Source: Silvimonas terrae
GTDB lineage: Bacteria; Pseudomonadota; Gammaproteobacteria; Burkholderiales; Chitinibacteraceae
Direction: 5' to 3'
Assembly: GCF_014202765.1 (NCBI RefSeq)
Contig: NZ_JACHHN010000002.1
Coordinates: forward strand, 558,001 to 622,000
DNA: 64,000 bases
This document shows positions 54,121 to 61,580 of this stretch, piece by piece. The position numbers and the translations under genes are program-made. Position 1 is the stretch's first letter, and each line of letters opens with the position of its first letter. The notes below the pieces were generated by a model. That model was not told the DNA's origin. It made no database searches and saw nothing but the letters and a program-made list of their open reading frames with translations.

Positions 54121-55531
54121 ATAATTGAGCGCCGTCAGAAGCCCTGATCCACCAAGGCGCAATTGTGGCGGGAGCGTTAAAGGGGATTTCTTCCGCCCAG
54201 ATCGGAGCGCCTGTATTGACGTCACAGTTGGGCATGCGCCAACGGTCAGCGAGCGTCATCGGCTTCGGTGCGAGGCGGTAATCGGGCATTTTGAGACGCT
54301 TGGGAACGGCCTCGATTTCGACCAGTTTCAGAAACTGTTCAGTGCCAAACACATTGCGAAGCGTCCAAACATATTTGCCGAACTGATGGCGGAAAATTTT
54401 TACTGCAGCCTGAACCGAGATTTCTGCCTGTTTGCGGGCAGTTTCAATGCGGGATTGTTTGTTTTTGACCCAGGCTAGCGCTGGATAGGCACCCGCTAGG
54501 TATTGGCCGGGGGCCAGAAGCATGTCAAAGGGGAGTACGCGACCGCGATTTTTGAACTCAACTTCTGCCCGGAACCATGGGGAGGACTCGCAGCCCTCCT
54601 TCTTGCCGCGTTCATAGCCACGGAAGAATTTACCGGACGTGCGTTGACCTACGCAGAAAGTACGGCCTTTGCCAGACGGGTTAATCCAGTTACCGAGTTG
54701 CTGAACTTCGGGTGCATTGCCCCGATAGCACTGATACAGGCCTGCGTGAAAGTCAGCCAGAGCACGGTCTACCGTGTACTCCTCACCCATAAAGTCGTCA
54801 TAAGCAAGGTCAACGCGAGTTAAAGCCGGTTGTTCAGCCTGATCTTCAAGAAAATTGACGAGACGTTGTTCCCAGCCCGGTTTTGCAGCAGCACAGCCAG
54901 CGCCGGAAATCTGAACCATCATGCGGTCGTGCTGCTGTTGACCGCCAATGGCTACAAAGCCATAGTTGTCGCCCAGAATCCATGCGTTCTTGAAAAACTG
55001 AACACCGGCATGGCGCTTGCCAGTAATGCCGTAGCCGAAAATCGCGTCGAGCTTGAGACTCATAGAGAGCGCGTAATCGTCATCGTCTTGCAAAAAGTCG
55101 CCGAACACGTCGCAGGTCGACTTGTGGAAGGTGAACGTAACCCAGTCAACGAAAGCAGCATCACCCGCATTGCCGTAGCGAATCGGGTATTCAACAAGCT
55201 TTCCCTTGCCCTTGCCGGAAGTGAGCACCAGCTTGAAGGTCTGAGGTGGCTCCGTTTCGGTAGTTACCCCCATGTTATCAGTAGGGGTCTCAATGGCTGC
55301 GCCCTCTGCCTGTCCGGCCTGAGCGGCCGCTGGCGCGTCCGCAGCAGGCCCGAACAGGCGACGGACTCGCCCTTCTGAATCGGAAAGGCGATCAAGGCGT
55401 TCAATATTTTCGGGGGAAAGCGCACGTGCCACTTTGGCGTCAATCTGAACGAGTTGCTCAGTTGTAAGCCTCGCGTCAGCAATTTTCTGTGCGGGCGTCA
55501 CTGCGGGCGATTGCGTGCGTTTACGGGGCAT
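54116..55531 (-). CDS. RstA-like phage replication initiator (Rep_trans-type)
   Basis: 471 residues from the ATG at 55531 (MPRKRTQSPA); an ATG 12 codons upstream is possible but lies inside an operator-like repeat. After a charged, Ala-rich N-terminus the catalytic region contains DAAFVDWVTFTFHKS, ALTRVDLAYDDF and FRGYERGKKEG...WFRAEVEFKNRG, the typical pattern of replication initiation factors of CTX-type phages and plasmids. It nicks the origin for rolling-circle replication. First gene of the main operon. Confidence 0.9.
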   Translation of the reverse strand: MPRKRTQSPAVTPAQKIADARLTTEQLVQIDAKVARALSPENIERLDRLSDSEGRVRRLFGPAADAPAAAQAGQAEGAAIETPTDNMGVTTETEPPQTFKLVLTSGKGKGKLVEYPIRYGNAGDAAFVDWVTFTFHKSTCDVFGDFLQDDDDYALSMSLKLDAIFGYGITGKRHAGVQFFKNAWILGDNYGFVAIGGQQQHDRMMVQISGAGCAAAKPGWEQRLVNFLEDQAEQPALTRVDLAYDDFMGEEYTVDRALADFHAGLYQCYRGNAPEVQQLGNWINPSGKGRTFCVGQRTSGKFFRGYERGKKEGCESSPWFRAEVEFKNRGRVLPFDMLLAPGQYLAGAYPALAWVKNKQSRIETARKQAEISVQAAVKIFRHQFGKYVWTLRNVFGTEQFLKLVEIEAVPKRLKMPDYRLAPKPMTLADRWRMPNCDVNTGAPIWAEEIPFNAPATIAPWWIRASDGAQLS

Positions 55532-55547
55532 GTTTTGCGGTGCTATC

Positions 55548-55606
55548 GTGTCAATAGTTGTTGACACGCTAACATCAATAATCGTTTACATCAACGATCG
55601 TTTACA
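55548..55606. promoter_or_regulatory. Divergent operator region between rep and the RstR-like gene
   Basis: GTGTCAA and TTGACAC form an inverted repeat with a six-base gap (55548-55567). Two direct repeats ATCGTTTACA follow at 55581 and 55597. This is the expected position of the repressor operators and both promoters. Confidence 0.65.
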
Positions 55607-55617
55607 CGGAGAGAAGC

Positions 55618-56109
55618 ATGAACACGCTGGACGAAATTCTGGACGAGGCCGTCAAAATGCTCGGGAAGGAAAGCGACCGGCAACTGGCAATCCACATGGG
55701 CGTTACGCCTCAGTCTGTAAGCCAGTGGCGGAAGAAAATCAGCGCGCCTGATATGTATGCGTTAATGCAGTTGCAGCAAATCTTGCAACGAGATGCCCGA
55801 GAATTGTCCGCAATCATTGAGGCAGAACGAGCTAAAACTGAGGAAAAACGCGGGTTCTGGGAAGGTATTAAACGCGATTTCTCTAAAAACACCCTTCCGG
55901 TTGCCCTGGTTGTGGCGACGACGCTAGCCCTCTCCGGCTTGGGTGAAAAGTCATACGCAAATGATATGGCTTACAGGGAGGCTCAAAAGGCCAATGTATA
56001 TTATGTAAAGCAATACACCAGACAAGCAGTAAGCAATCACAGCCTCCGCAACATCCCCTTTACTGCCGTACGGGCGGCCAGCCCGGCTTATCCCGGCCCG
56101 ACGACATGA
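55618..56109 (+). CDS. HTH regulator (RstR-position) with a C-terminal membrane segment
   Basis: 163 residues with a helix-turn-helix pattern DRQLAIHMGVTPQSVSQWRK, a charged linker and a hydrophobic segment near 95-115 (LPVALVVATTLALSGLG). It is divergent from rep, as phage repressors are, with operator-like repeats between them and a GGAGAG ribosome site. Codons for NVYYVKQ coincide with the dif-like site C, so the last part of the gene may come from the integration junction and not from the phage itself. Confidence 0.75.
   Translation: MNTLDEILDEAVKMLGKESDRQLAIHMGVTPQSVSQWRKKISAPDMYALMQLQQILQRDARELSAIIEAERAKTEEKRGFWEGIKRDFSKNTLPVALVVATTLALSGLGEKSYANDMAYREAQKANVYYVKQYTRQAVSNHSLRNIPFTAVRAASPAYPGPTT
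55984..56011. repeat. dif-like XerCD site C at the right end of the filamentous prophage
   Basis: Centre TGTATA and right arm TTATGTAAAGC match site B at all but a few places, while the left arm (CAAAAGGCCAA) differs except its last two bases. One conserved arm and one diverged arm is the pattern of a hybrid site. The site lies inside a reading frame. Confidence 0.55.
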
Positions 56110-56151
56110 CGCGAACCACGGCCGGATGCATGCAGCAACTCCGGTTTGCAG

Positions 56152-56652
56152 TTAAACGGCAGCCAGGACTGGCTCGGCACTGCCAAGCACACGCAATTTG
56201 ATGACATCAAGATTGATTACTTCCCGTGCATGGAATCGAACTAGTTTGATGCCTGCGTCTTCAAAAACCGCCTCCACAAAAACGTCTCTGGCTTGCCGGT
56301 CTTTCCGCGCATGGGTTGCGTCATCCAGTTCGATCACGGCCACAATCTGGTGTTTTGCATCGCAGACCACAAAATCTGCGCTTTTCCGGTCAATCCTGCT
56401 CCGCCACTGCTGGCTTTTCTGTTTGTCAGTGACATCCACAATCCGGCTGATTTGGACCTGGGCAAAGATGTGGTGCTCTGGCAGCGCAGCTCTAAGCTTT
56501 TCAAAGAACACCACCTCTCCAGCGCTGCATAGTGTTGCCTTCTTTTTGTAGGGATATGGCCGGTCTTTCAGGCTGGTTTTGCCACCTTTCTTTTTGCTCA
56601 ACACGGCCCCGGCAATGACCACCAGAACGATCAGAACTATTAGTGCTTTCAT
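56152..56652 (-). CDS. DUF2726 (restriction-endonuclease-like) membrane-anchored protein
   Basis: 166 residues: an N-terminal span (ALIVLIVLVVIAGAVLS), a basic linker and the DUF2726 domain with SAGEVVFFEKLRAALPEHHI, DFVVCDAKHQIVAVIELDDA (a D-x(n)-E-x-D core as in nuclease folds) and AVFEDAGIKLVRFHA. The family has a restriction-endonuclease-like fold. It begins directly outside the filamentous prophage; possibly cargo of an older dif-integrated element. Confidence 0.82.
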   Translation of the reverse strand: MKALIVLIVLVVIAGAVLSKKKGGKTSLKDRPYPYKKKATLCSAGEVVFFEKLRAALPEHHIFAQVQISRIVDVTDKQKSQQWRSRIDRKSADFVVCDAKHQIVAVIELDDATHARKDRQARDVFVEAVFEDAGIKLVRFHAREVINLDVIKLRVLGSAEPVLAAV

Positions 56653-56947
56653 GCTTGCGGTTCCTTGTTATTGGTGGCCGCAAGTTACCACGAGCACTGC
56701 CTTTCTTGTGCATTTGTAAGGTTTTCTGTTGATCTAACGCCTGCGCATGTGCGGGTAGTAGTAACACCCGCACTTTGTCTCATGGGTGAGATTTTTACCC
56801 ATTCCCACCCCCAACCGGTACGCTCCATCTCCCGGCAAAACTTACGTGCCGGCATCAGTTTTCACAGCTCAAGTAGTTTAAGCCACCCTTTGTCTAACAG
56901 ACTGAAGTAAAAGGCAATTATTTCAAGTTACACCATAGTCATGATAC

Positions 56948-57155
56948 TGCACGCAATGTTTTTGGTTTCAGCGATGGAAATTGCACTGATATACAAAGTT
57001 AGCCTGGAATAGATCATTACCGGATTGACCGGCAACTATGCGAGAACTAATCCTCACACATTGAGGGGTTACAGCGCAGGCATGATTTCCACAAACGCCA
57101 GTGTGGGATTGAAAGCCGCTGGGGAATGATGCTTAACTTAGACCGTTTTTACAGA
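56948..57155 (+). pseudogene. Decayed copy 1 of the XafT-like gene
   Basis: The DNA matches 48440-48500 (for example GCACGCAATG, AAAGTTAGCCTGGA) and then, after a loss of about 190 bases, 48697-48835 (TCATTACCGGATTGACCGGC). Stops and changes interrupt the frame. The 300 bases to its left (56653-56947) hold no gene that I can support. Confidence 0.75.
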
Positions 57156-57208
57156 TTCCGGAGAGCCTGATGGTTGGTTTTAGACTAAGTGTAAAAATGC
57201 ACTCGGAT

Positions 57209-57643
57209 TCAAGCCATCGTTCTAGATAACCTTCGCGCGAGATGACGTCCAAATACCACAATCAGCACCCACACAAGAAAGAAGAAAATAAAGCCAACCA
57301 CGACGAGGAAAAACAACTGTGTCCTATCGAGGCTCTTGTAGCGATCATCAAGAATTACAAATAGAACAGGGATCAGCGCATACACGGCAGGAATGGATAG
57401 AGAAAATGATAACTTCATCCGTCGAAAAGAAAACCACCCCCAAAGCAAACTCAATATTGCAGTAAATAGTAAATTTACCCAGTCAGCCAACGCATGATCT
57501 CCTGCAGCACTCCAGATCGCAAGATGCAGTAGCGAGTTCAACACCTCCAAAACAACAAAAGCAAAGAACATCACTTTCGTTGAGATTTCCATTAATTTTC
57601 CGAGCGCCTTATTCACACGCCGTCCATTAAGAAGTGCGTTCAT
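57209..57643 (-). CDS. Membrane protein, 144 aa, four spans (unknown)
   Basis: Hydrophobic segments lie at about residues 25-50, 54-72, 80-100 and 112-135 (FFLVVVGFIFFFLVWVLIVV). The gene is clearly less GC-rich than the host genes. It lies between two decayed XafT-like copies, so it probably is leftover cargo of a lost element. No family is recognised. Confidence 0.65.
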   Translation of the reverse strand: MNALLNGRRVNKALGKLMEISTKVMFFAFVVLEVLNSLLHLAIWSAAGDHALADWVNLLFTAILSLLWGWFSFRRMKLSFSLSIPAVYALIPVLFVILDDRYKSLDRTQLFFLVVVGFIFFFLVWVLIVVFGRHLARRLSRTMA

Positions 57644-57799
57644 TAATTATTGGCCTGAAAATAGATTCAATTATATTAAGTTGCAATGCTGCAATCTTGC
57701 ACCTCAGTCGTCGCCCGAACTCCCGCCGCTGCCTGCTCTCCATTAGCACCCTCGACTGAGGATTCCCCAATACTTTCAAATCAGACCTCTGCGGCCTCA

Positions 57800-57900
57800 T
57801 ACATGCAGTGCCTTCCGTTTCTATAACGGAAACCGCACTGATCATTGAAGGGCTGCAATGTCGGCACGGCTTTTTCGATTCCTGTGCAGGTTAGCTGATT
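57800..57900 (+). pseudogene. Decayed copy 2 of the XafT-like gene
   Basis: ATGCAGTGCCTTCCGTTTCT and ACGGAAACCGCACTG match 48440-48487, and TTGAAGGGCTGCAATGTCGG continues as 48745-48790, with a deletion of about 250 bases. No long frame. The rest of 57644-58131 holds no gene I can support; the open frame at 57858 is chance. Confidence 0.6.
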
Positions 57901-58131
57901 CTAGCCGTAAGCCGTACGAATATATGGCGCAGGGCCGTCACGGTTCACGGCCAGGCGTTTGGCCGAGCGATGCCGCCGCAGACTCTTGCCTTGCCATCCG
58001 CATCTCGCGTCCAGGCCCGCTGCAACCAGCTTATATCGATTACAACAAATGAACGCGCCCTGGTTTTGCGTTTGCACCCTTTCCCGGCTAGTCTGTAAAC
58101 ACTAAAAAATCAGCCCGGTTCCCCGCCATCC

Positions 58132-60492
58132 ATGGGTAAAGCTTCCCGCCGTAAACAGCCGCTGCCGCAGGCCGCAGCTGAGTCCGTCAGCACACCTGTG
58201 TCCACCCCTGCCTCACCCGTCCGCCGCTGGTTGATCGCCGGGGCCTTGTTGCTGCTGGGGGCGCTGGTGGTGTTCTGGCTGTATCAGTTTCACCTGCTGG
58301 GTCGTAACGCGCCGGTCGGTTTGTCTGCGGTGCATGCCACGTTTGTCGATGAGCAGCGCTGTGCCTCCTGTCATTCCGCCGAGTTTGCGTCCTGGAAAAA
58401 CGCGCATCACGCCAAAGCGATGGCACTGCCGACGGCAGACACGGTGGCGGGTAATTTTGAAAACGCCCGCTTTGACTACAACGGCATCACCAGCCGTTTC
58501 TACCGCAAAGGCAGTGAATATTGGGTGGATACCGATGGTGCGGGTGGCAAGGTGGGTAGTTATAAAGTGGCGTTCACCTTCGGGGTGGCGCCGCTGCAGC
58601 AATACCTGATTGCCATGCCGGGTGGGCGCTTGCAGGCACTGGGCATTGCGTGGGATGTCCAGCGCAAAACCTGGTTTCATCTGCACCCCAAAGAACAAGT
58701 CACGGCGGCGGATGAGTTGCACTGGACCAAACCGGCGCAGAACGCCAATTTCATGTGCGCGGAATGCCATGTCACCAACATGAAGCGCAACTACAACCCG
58801 GCGGATGATACGTTCAAGTCAACCTGGCACGCGCTGGGCGTGGGTTGCCAGGCGTGTCACGGACCCGCATCCAGCCATGTAACGTGGGAGACGGGCGACA
58901 AGTCCCAGCCACTGGCCGGGTTCGGGTTTGAAACGCCACTTAAAAACGCGCCTCAACAGACTGTGCTGGAAACCTGTGCGCGCTGTCATAGCCGGCGGGC
59001 GCCGCTGGGCGATGGCTTTGTACACGGGCAACGCCTGGCAGATGATTACTCACTCAGCCTGTTAACCGACGCCCTGTACGAGGTGGATGGTCATTTCAAG
59101 GAAGAAGACTTTGAATATGGTTCGTTCGCCCAAAGCAAGATGTTCATGAAGGGCGTGACCTGTGTGGATTGCCATAATCCACACACCGGCAAGACGCGCC
59201 TGCAGGGCAACGCCTTGTGCGTGCAATGCCACAACGCCACGGCGCCATTGCAGCGCACCGGACTGGATACCAGCACCTTGCAGCGCAAGGATTACGATAC
59301 GCCCGCGCATACCCACCATCCGCAAGGCAGCGCGGGTTCGTCCTGCGTGGCCTGCCACATGCCGGGCAAGTTCTATATGGAAGTGGATTTCCGTCACGAT
59401 CATGCGCTGAGCATTCCACGCCCGGATCTGGCACGGGAACTGGGCACGCCAGATGCCTGCACTACCTGCCACAAAGACAAAACGCCGGAATGGGCCGCCG
59501 CAAAACTGCAAACCTGGTTTGGCAAACAAACCCGGCCGGCCAGCTACGGCCAGATGATGCATAGCCTGCGCAATGGAGGCATCGGCGCGGCCGACGTACT
59601 CAATGTGCTGGTGCTTGATCCGTCGATTCCGCCCATTCGCCGTGCCACGGCACTGGAGGAAGCTGGCCGCTACCCCAGCGAGGCCATGGTGAAAACAGTC
59701 ATCGTCGCCCTCAAGGATGCGGACCCCACCGTACGCATTGCGGCAATTCACGCCTTGGGTGTCTTGCCCCCGGACACCCGCCGCCCGTTACTGGTCCCGC
59801 TGCTGGCCGATACCGTGCGTGGTGTGCGGATAGAAGCCGCCCGGGCGCTGGTTGATGCGCGGGATCAACTAGGCACGGACCGGCCGCGCTGGGACCAGGT
59901 CATTGCTGAATACCGCCAGGTACAAGCCAGCCTGGCAGAACGCCCCGAGTCCCACCTCAATCTGGCCGGACTGGATCGCGAGCTGGGCCAGCACGACGCG
60001 GCGCGGGCAGAGATCAACAAGACCCTAGCGCTTAATCCGGACTTTTTGCCGGCCATCACCATGAAGGCAGAATACCTCTCTGCCGCAGACGATACTGCGG
60101 GCGGCATCGACCTCTTGCGTGCCGCCATTGCGCGCCACCCGGATGCGGGTCTGTTGTATCACGCGCTGGGGCTGGCGCAGATCCGGGCTGGTGATCGTCC
60201 CGGGGCGCTGCAATCATTGAAAATGGCATGGCAAAAAATGCCAGCGGATGCCAGTTTTGGTTATGTATACGCGGTGGCGCAGCACGATACCGGTGATCCT
60301 GCCGGAGCCATCAAGACCCTCGACGCTGTCATCAAGGCCCATCCGGAAAGCCGGGATGCCGCAATGACGGCCGTGCGGTACCGTATTGAAGCCAATGATG
60401 CCGCCGGGGCACAGGCCATTGCGGCGCGCTGGCTCAAGATCAATCCGGGCGAGCCTTCGCTGGGCCGGGCACCTGCCAGCAATGGGGGTTAA
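58132..60492 (+). CDS. Membrane-anchored multihaem cytochrome c with HEAT and TPR regions
   Basis: 786 residues: a span at about 32-52, then eight CxxCH haem sites (CASCH, CAECH, CQACH, CARCH, CVDCH, CVQCH, CVACH, CTTCH) up to about residue 450, then HEAT-like repeats (DPTVRIAAIHALGVLPPDTR) and TPR-like repeats toward the end. The haem part faces the periplasm. Such proteins resemble the cytochrome c554/doxx-type decahaem families and may pass electrons to periplasmic partners. No cytochrome maturation genes are near. The exact electron partner cannot be told. Confidence 0.9.
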   Translation: MGKASRRKQPLPQAAAESVSTPVSTPASPVRRWLIAGALLLLGALVVFWLYQFHLLGRNAPVGLSAVHATFVDEQRCASCHSAEFASWKNAHHAKAMALPTADTVAGNFENARFDYNGITSRFYRKGSEYWVDTDGAGGKVGSYKVAFTFGVAPLQQYLIAMPGGRLQALGIAWDVQRKTWFHLHPKEQVTAADELHWTKPAQNANFMCAECHVTNMKRNYNPADDTFKSTWHALGVGCQACHGPASSHVTWETGDKSQPLAGFGFETPLKNAPQQTVLETCARCHSRRAPLGDGFVHGQRLADDYSLSLLTDALYEVDGHFKEEDFEYGSFAQSKMFMKGVTCVDCHNPHTGKTRLQGNALCVQCHNATAPLQRTGLDTSTLQRKDYDTPAHTHHPQGSAGSSCVACHMPGKFYMEVDFRHDHALSIPRPDLARELGTPDACTTCHKDKTPEWAAAKLQTWFGKQTRPASYGQMMHSLRNGGIGAADVLNVLVLDPSIPPIRRATALEEAGRYPSEAMVKTVIVALKDADPTVRIAAIHALGVLPPDTRRPLLVPLLADTVRGVRIEAARALVDARDQLGTDRPRWDQVIAEYRQVQASLAERPESHLNLAGLDRELGQHDAARAEINKTLALNPDFLPAITMKAEYLSAADDTAGGIDLLRAAIARHPDAGLLYHALGLAQIRAGDRPGALQSLKMAWQKMPADASFGYVYAVAQHDTGDPAGAIKTLDAVIKAHPESRDAAMTAVRYRIEANDAAGAQAIAARWLKINPGEPSLGRAPASNGG

Positions 60493-60589
60493 GCCGCCGG
60501 AACACACGAAGTCAGAACATTGATGCTGGCACACGAGCCGGGTTAGCCGGCAACAGTTTTGTAATCGCAAATTGTGAGGATGTTCCGCG

Positions 60590-61567
60590 ATGCGTACTCA
60601 ACTCATCTCCGCCTTTTTTGCCCTGCTGATCAGCGTCAGTGCCAACGCGGCTGAGCCGCTATCACTCTGGCAAGACAGCCCTGCCCGCACTGCGATCATC
60701 AAGTTTGTTACGGCCACCACCACAAGTGGCTCTCCGGACTACCTGCCGCCAGCGCAGCGTGTTGCCGTGTTCGATAACGATGGCACGTTGTGGAGCGAGC
60801 AGCCCATGTATTTTCAGGGGTTCTTCCTGTTTGACCGCCTGCGCGAGCTGGCGCCCCAGCACCCTGAGTGGGCCACGCAGGAACCCTACGCTTCTGCCCT
60901 CAAGGGTGATTACAAGAAGGTGCTGGCCGGTGGTGAGAAATCGGTCACCACCCTGTTAATGGCTACGCACGCAGGCATGACGGCGGACGAGTTTTCTGCC
61001 ATTGTTGATCGCTGGATTCACACCGCCAGCCACCCCACGCTGAAGCACCATTACAACGAACTTGTCTACGCCCCCATGCTGGAAGTCATGACGTACTTGC
61101 GCGCCAATGGCTACAAGACGTTTATTGTGTCGGGCGGCGGCGTGGAATTCATGCGGGTGTTCGCGGAGGAGACTTATGGCGTGCCGCCAGAACAGGTGAT
61201 CGGCAGCAGCATCAAGACCCGGTTTGAAATGCGTGATGGCAAACCGGTGATTGAACGCTTGCCAGAGATCGACTTTATTGACGACGGTCCCGGCAAGCCG
61301 GTGGGCATTGCCCGGTACATTGGCCGCAAACCGGTCATTGCCTTTGGTAATTCAGACGGTGACCTGCAAATGCTGCAATACACCACGGGCGGCAATGGTC
61401 CGCATCTGGGATTGATTGTGCATCACACCGATGCGGTGAGAGAGTTTATCTATGATCGGCAATCGCCGGTAGGCAAACTGGATAAGGCACTGGATGCCGC
61501 GCCAGCCAATGGCTGGATTCTCATCGATATGAAAACAGACTGGAAGAAAATTTACCCTTTCCAGTAA
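60590..61567 (+). CDS. Secreted HAD-family phosphatase
   Basis: 325 residues: signal peptide (LISAFFALLISVSANAAE), then HAD motif I AVFDNDGTLW (nucleophile Asp and acid Asp), motif II FIVSGGGVEF, a Lys in SSIKTRF, and motif III FGNSDGDLQM. It is similar to phosphoserine-phosphatase-like HAD proteins and would remove phosphate from a substrate in the periplasm. It follows the cytochrome by about 100 bases and precedes the spermidine-synthase-like gene by 14. Confidence 0.9.
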   Translation: MRTQLISAFFALLISVSANAAEPLSLWQDSPARTAIIKFVTATTTSGSPDYLPPAQRVAVFDNDGTLWSEQPMYFQGFFLFDRLRELAPQHPEWATQEPYASALKGDYKKVLAGGEKSVTTLLMATHAGMTADEFSAIVDRWIHTASHPTLKHHYNELVYAPMLEVMTYLRANGYKTFIVSGGGVEFMRVFAEETYGVPPEQVIGSSIKTRFEMRDGKPVIERLPEIDFIDDGPGKPVGIARYIGRKPVIAFGNSDGDLQMLQYTTGGNGPHLGLIVHHTDAVREFIYDRQSPVGKLDKALDAAPANGWILIDMKTDWKKIYPFQ

Positions 61568-61580
61568 AACCAGAGCCTTC

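Larger units (their letters stand above)
48214..56011 (-). mobile_element. Filamentous (inovirus-type) prophage integrated at dif
   Basis: Between dif-like sites B and C, about 7.8 kb holds the usual filamentous order on the minus strand: RstA-like Rep, ssDNA-binding-like protein, small proteins, pVIII-like coat, terminator, pIII-like, pVI-like and Zot/pI. Outer genes on the plus strand are regulators. No integrase is present, as in CTX-type phages which use XerCD. All core genes appear whole. Whether the XafT-like gene at 48385 belongs to this phage or to an older neighbour is not certain. Confidence 0.85.

Noticed and set aside
57671-57681. TTATATTAAGT, ten of eleven bases like the XerD arm
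   Set aside because: No matching TGTATA centre or XerC arm beside it in AT-rich DNA; too weak to call a site, though its place between ghost genes is suggestive.
57858-58052. 64-codon plus-strand frame before the cytochrome gene
   Set aside because: Overlaps the decayed XafT-like copy, has no ribosome site and no family pattern.
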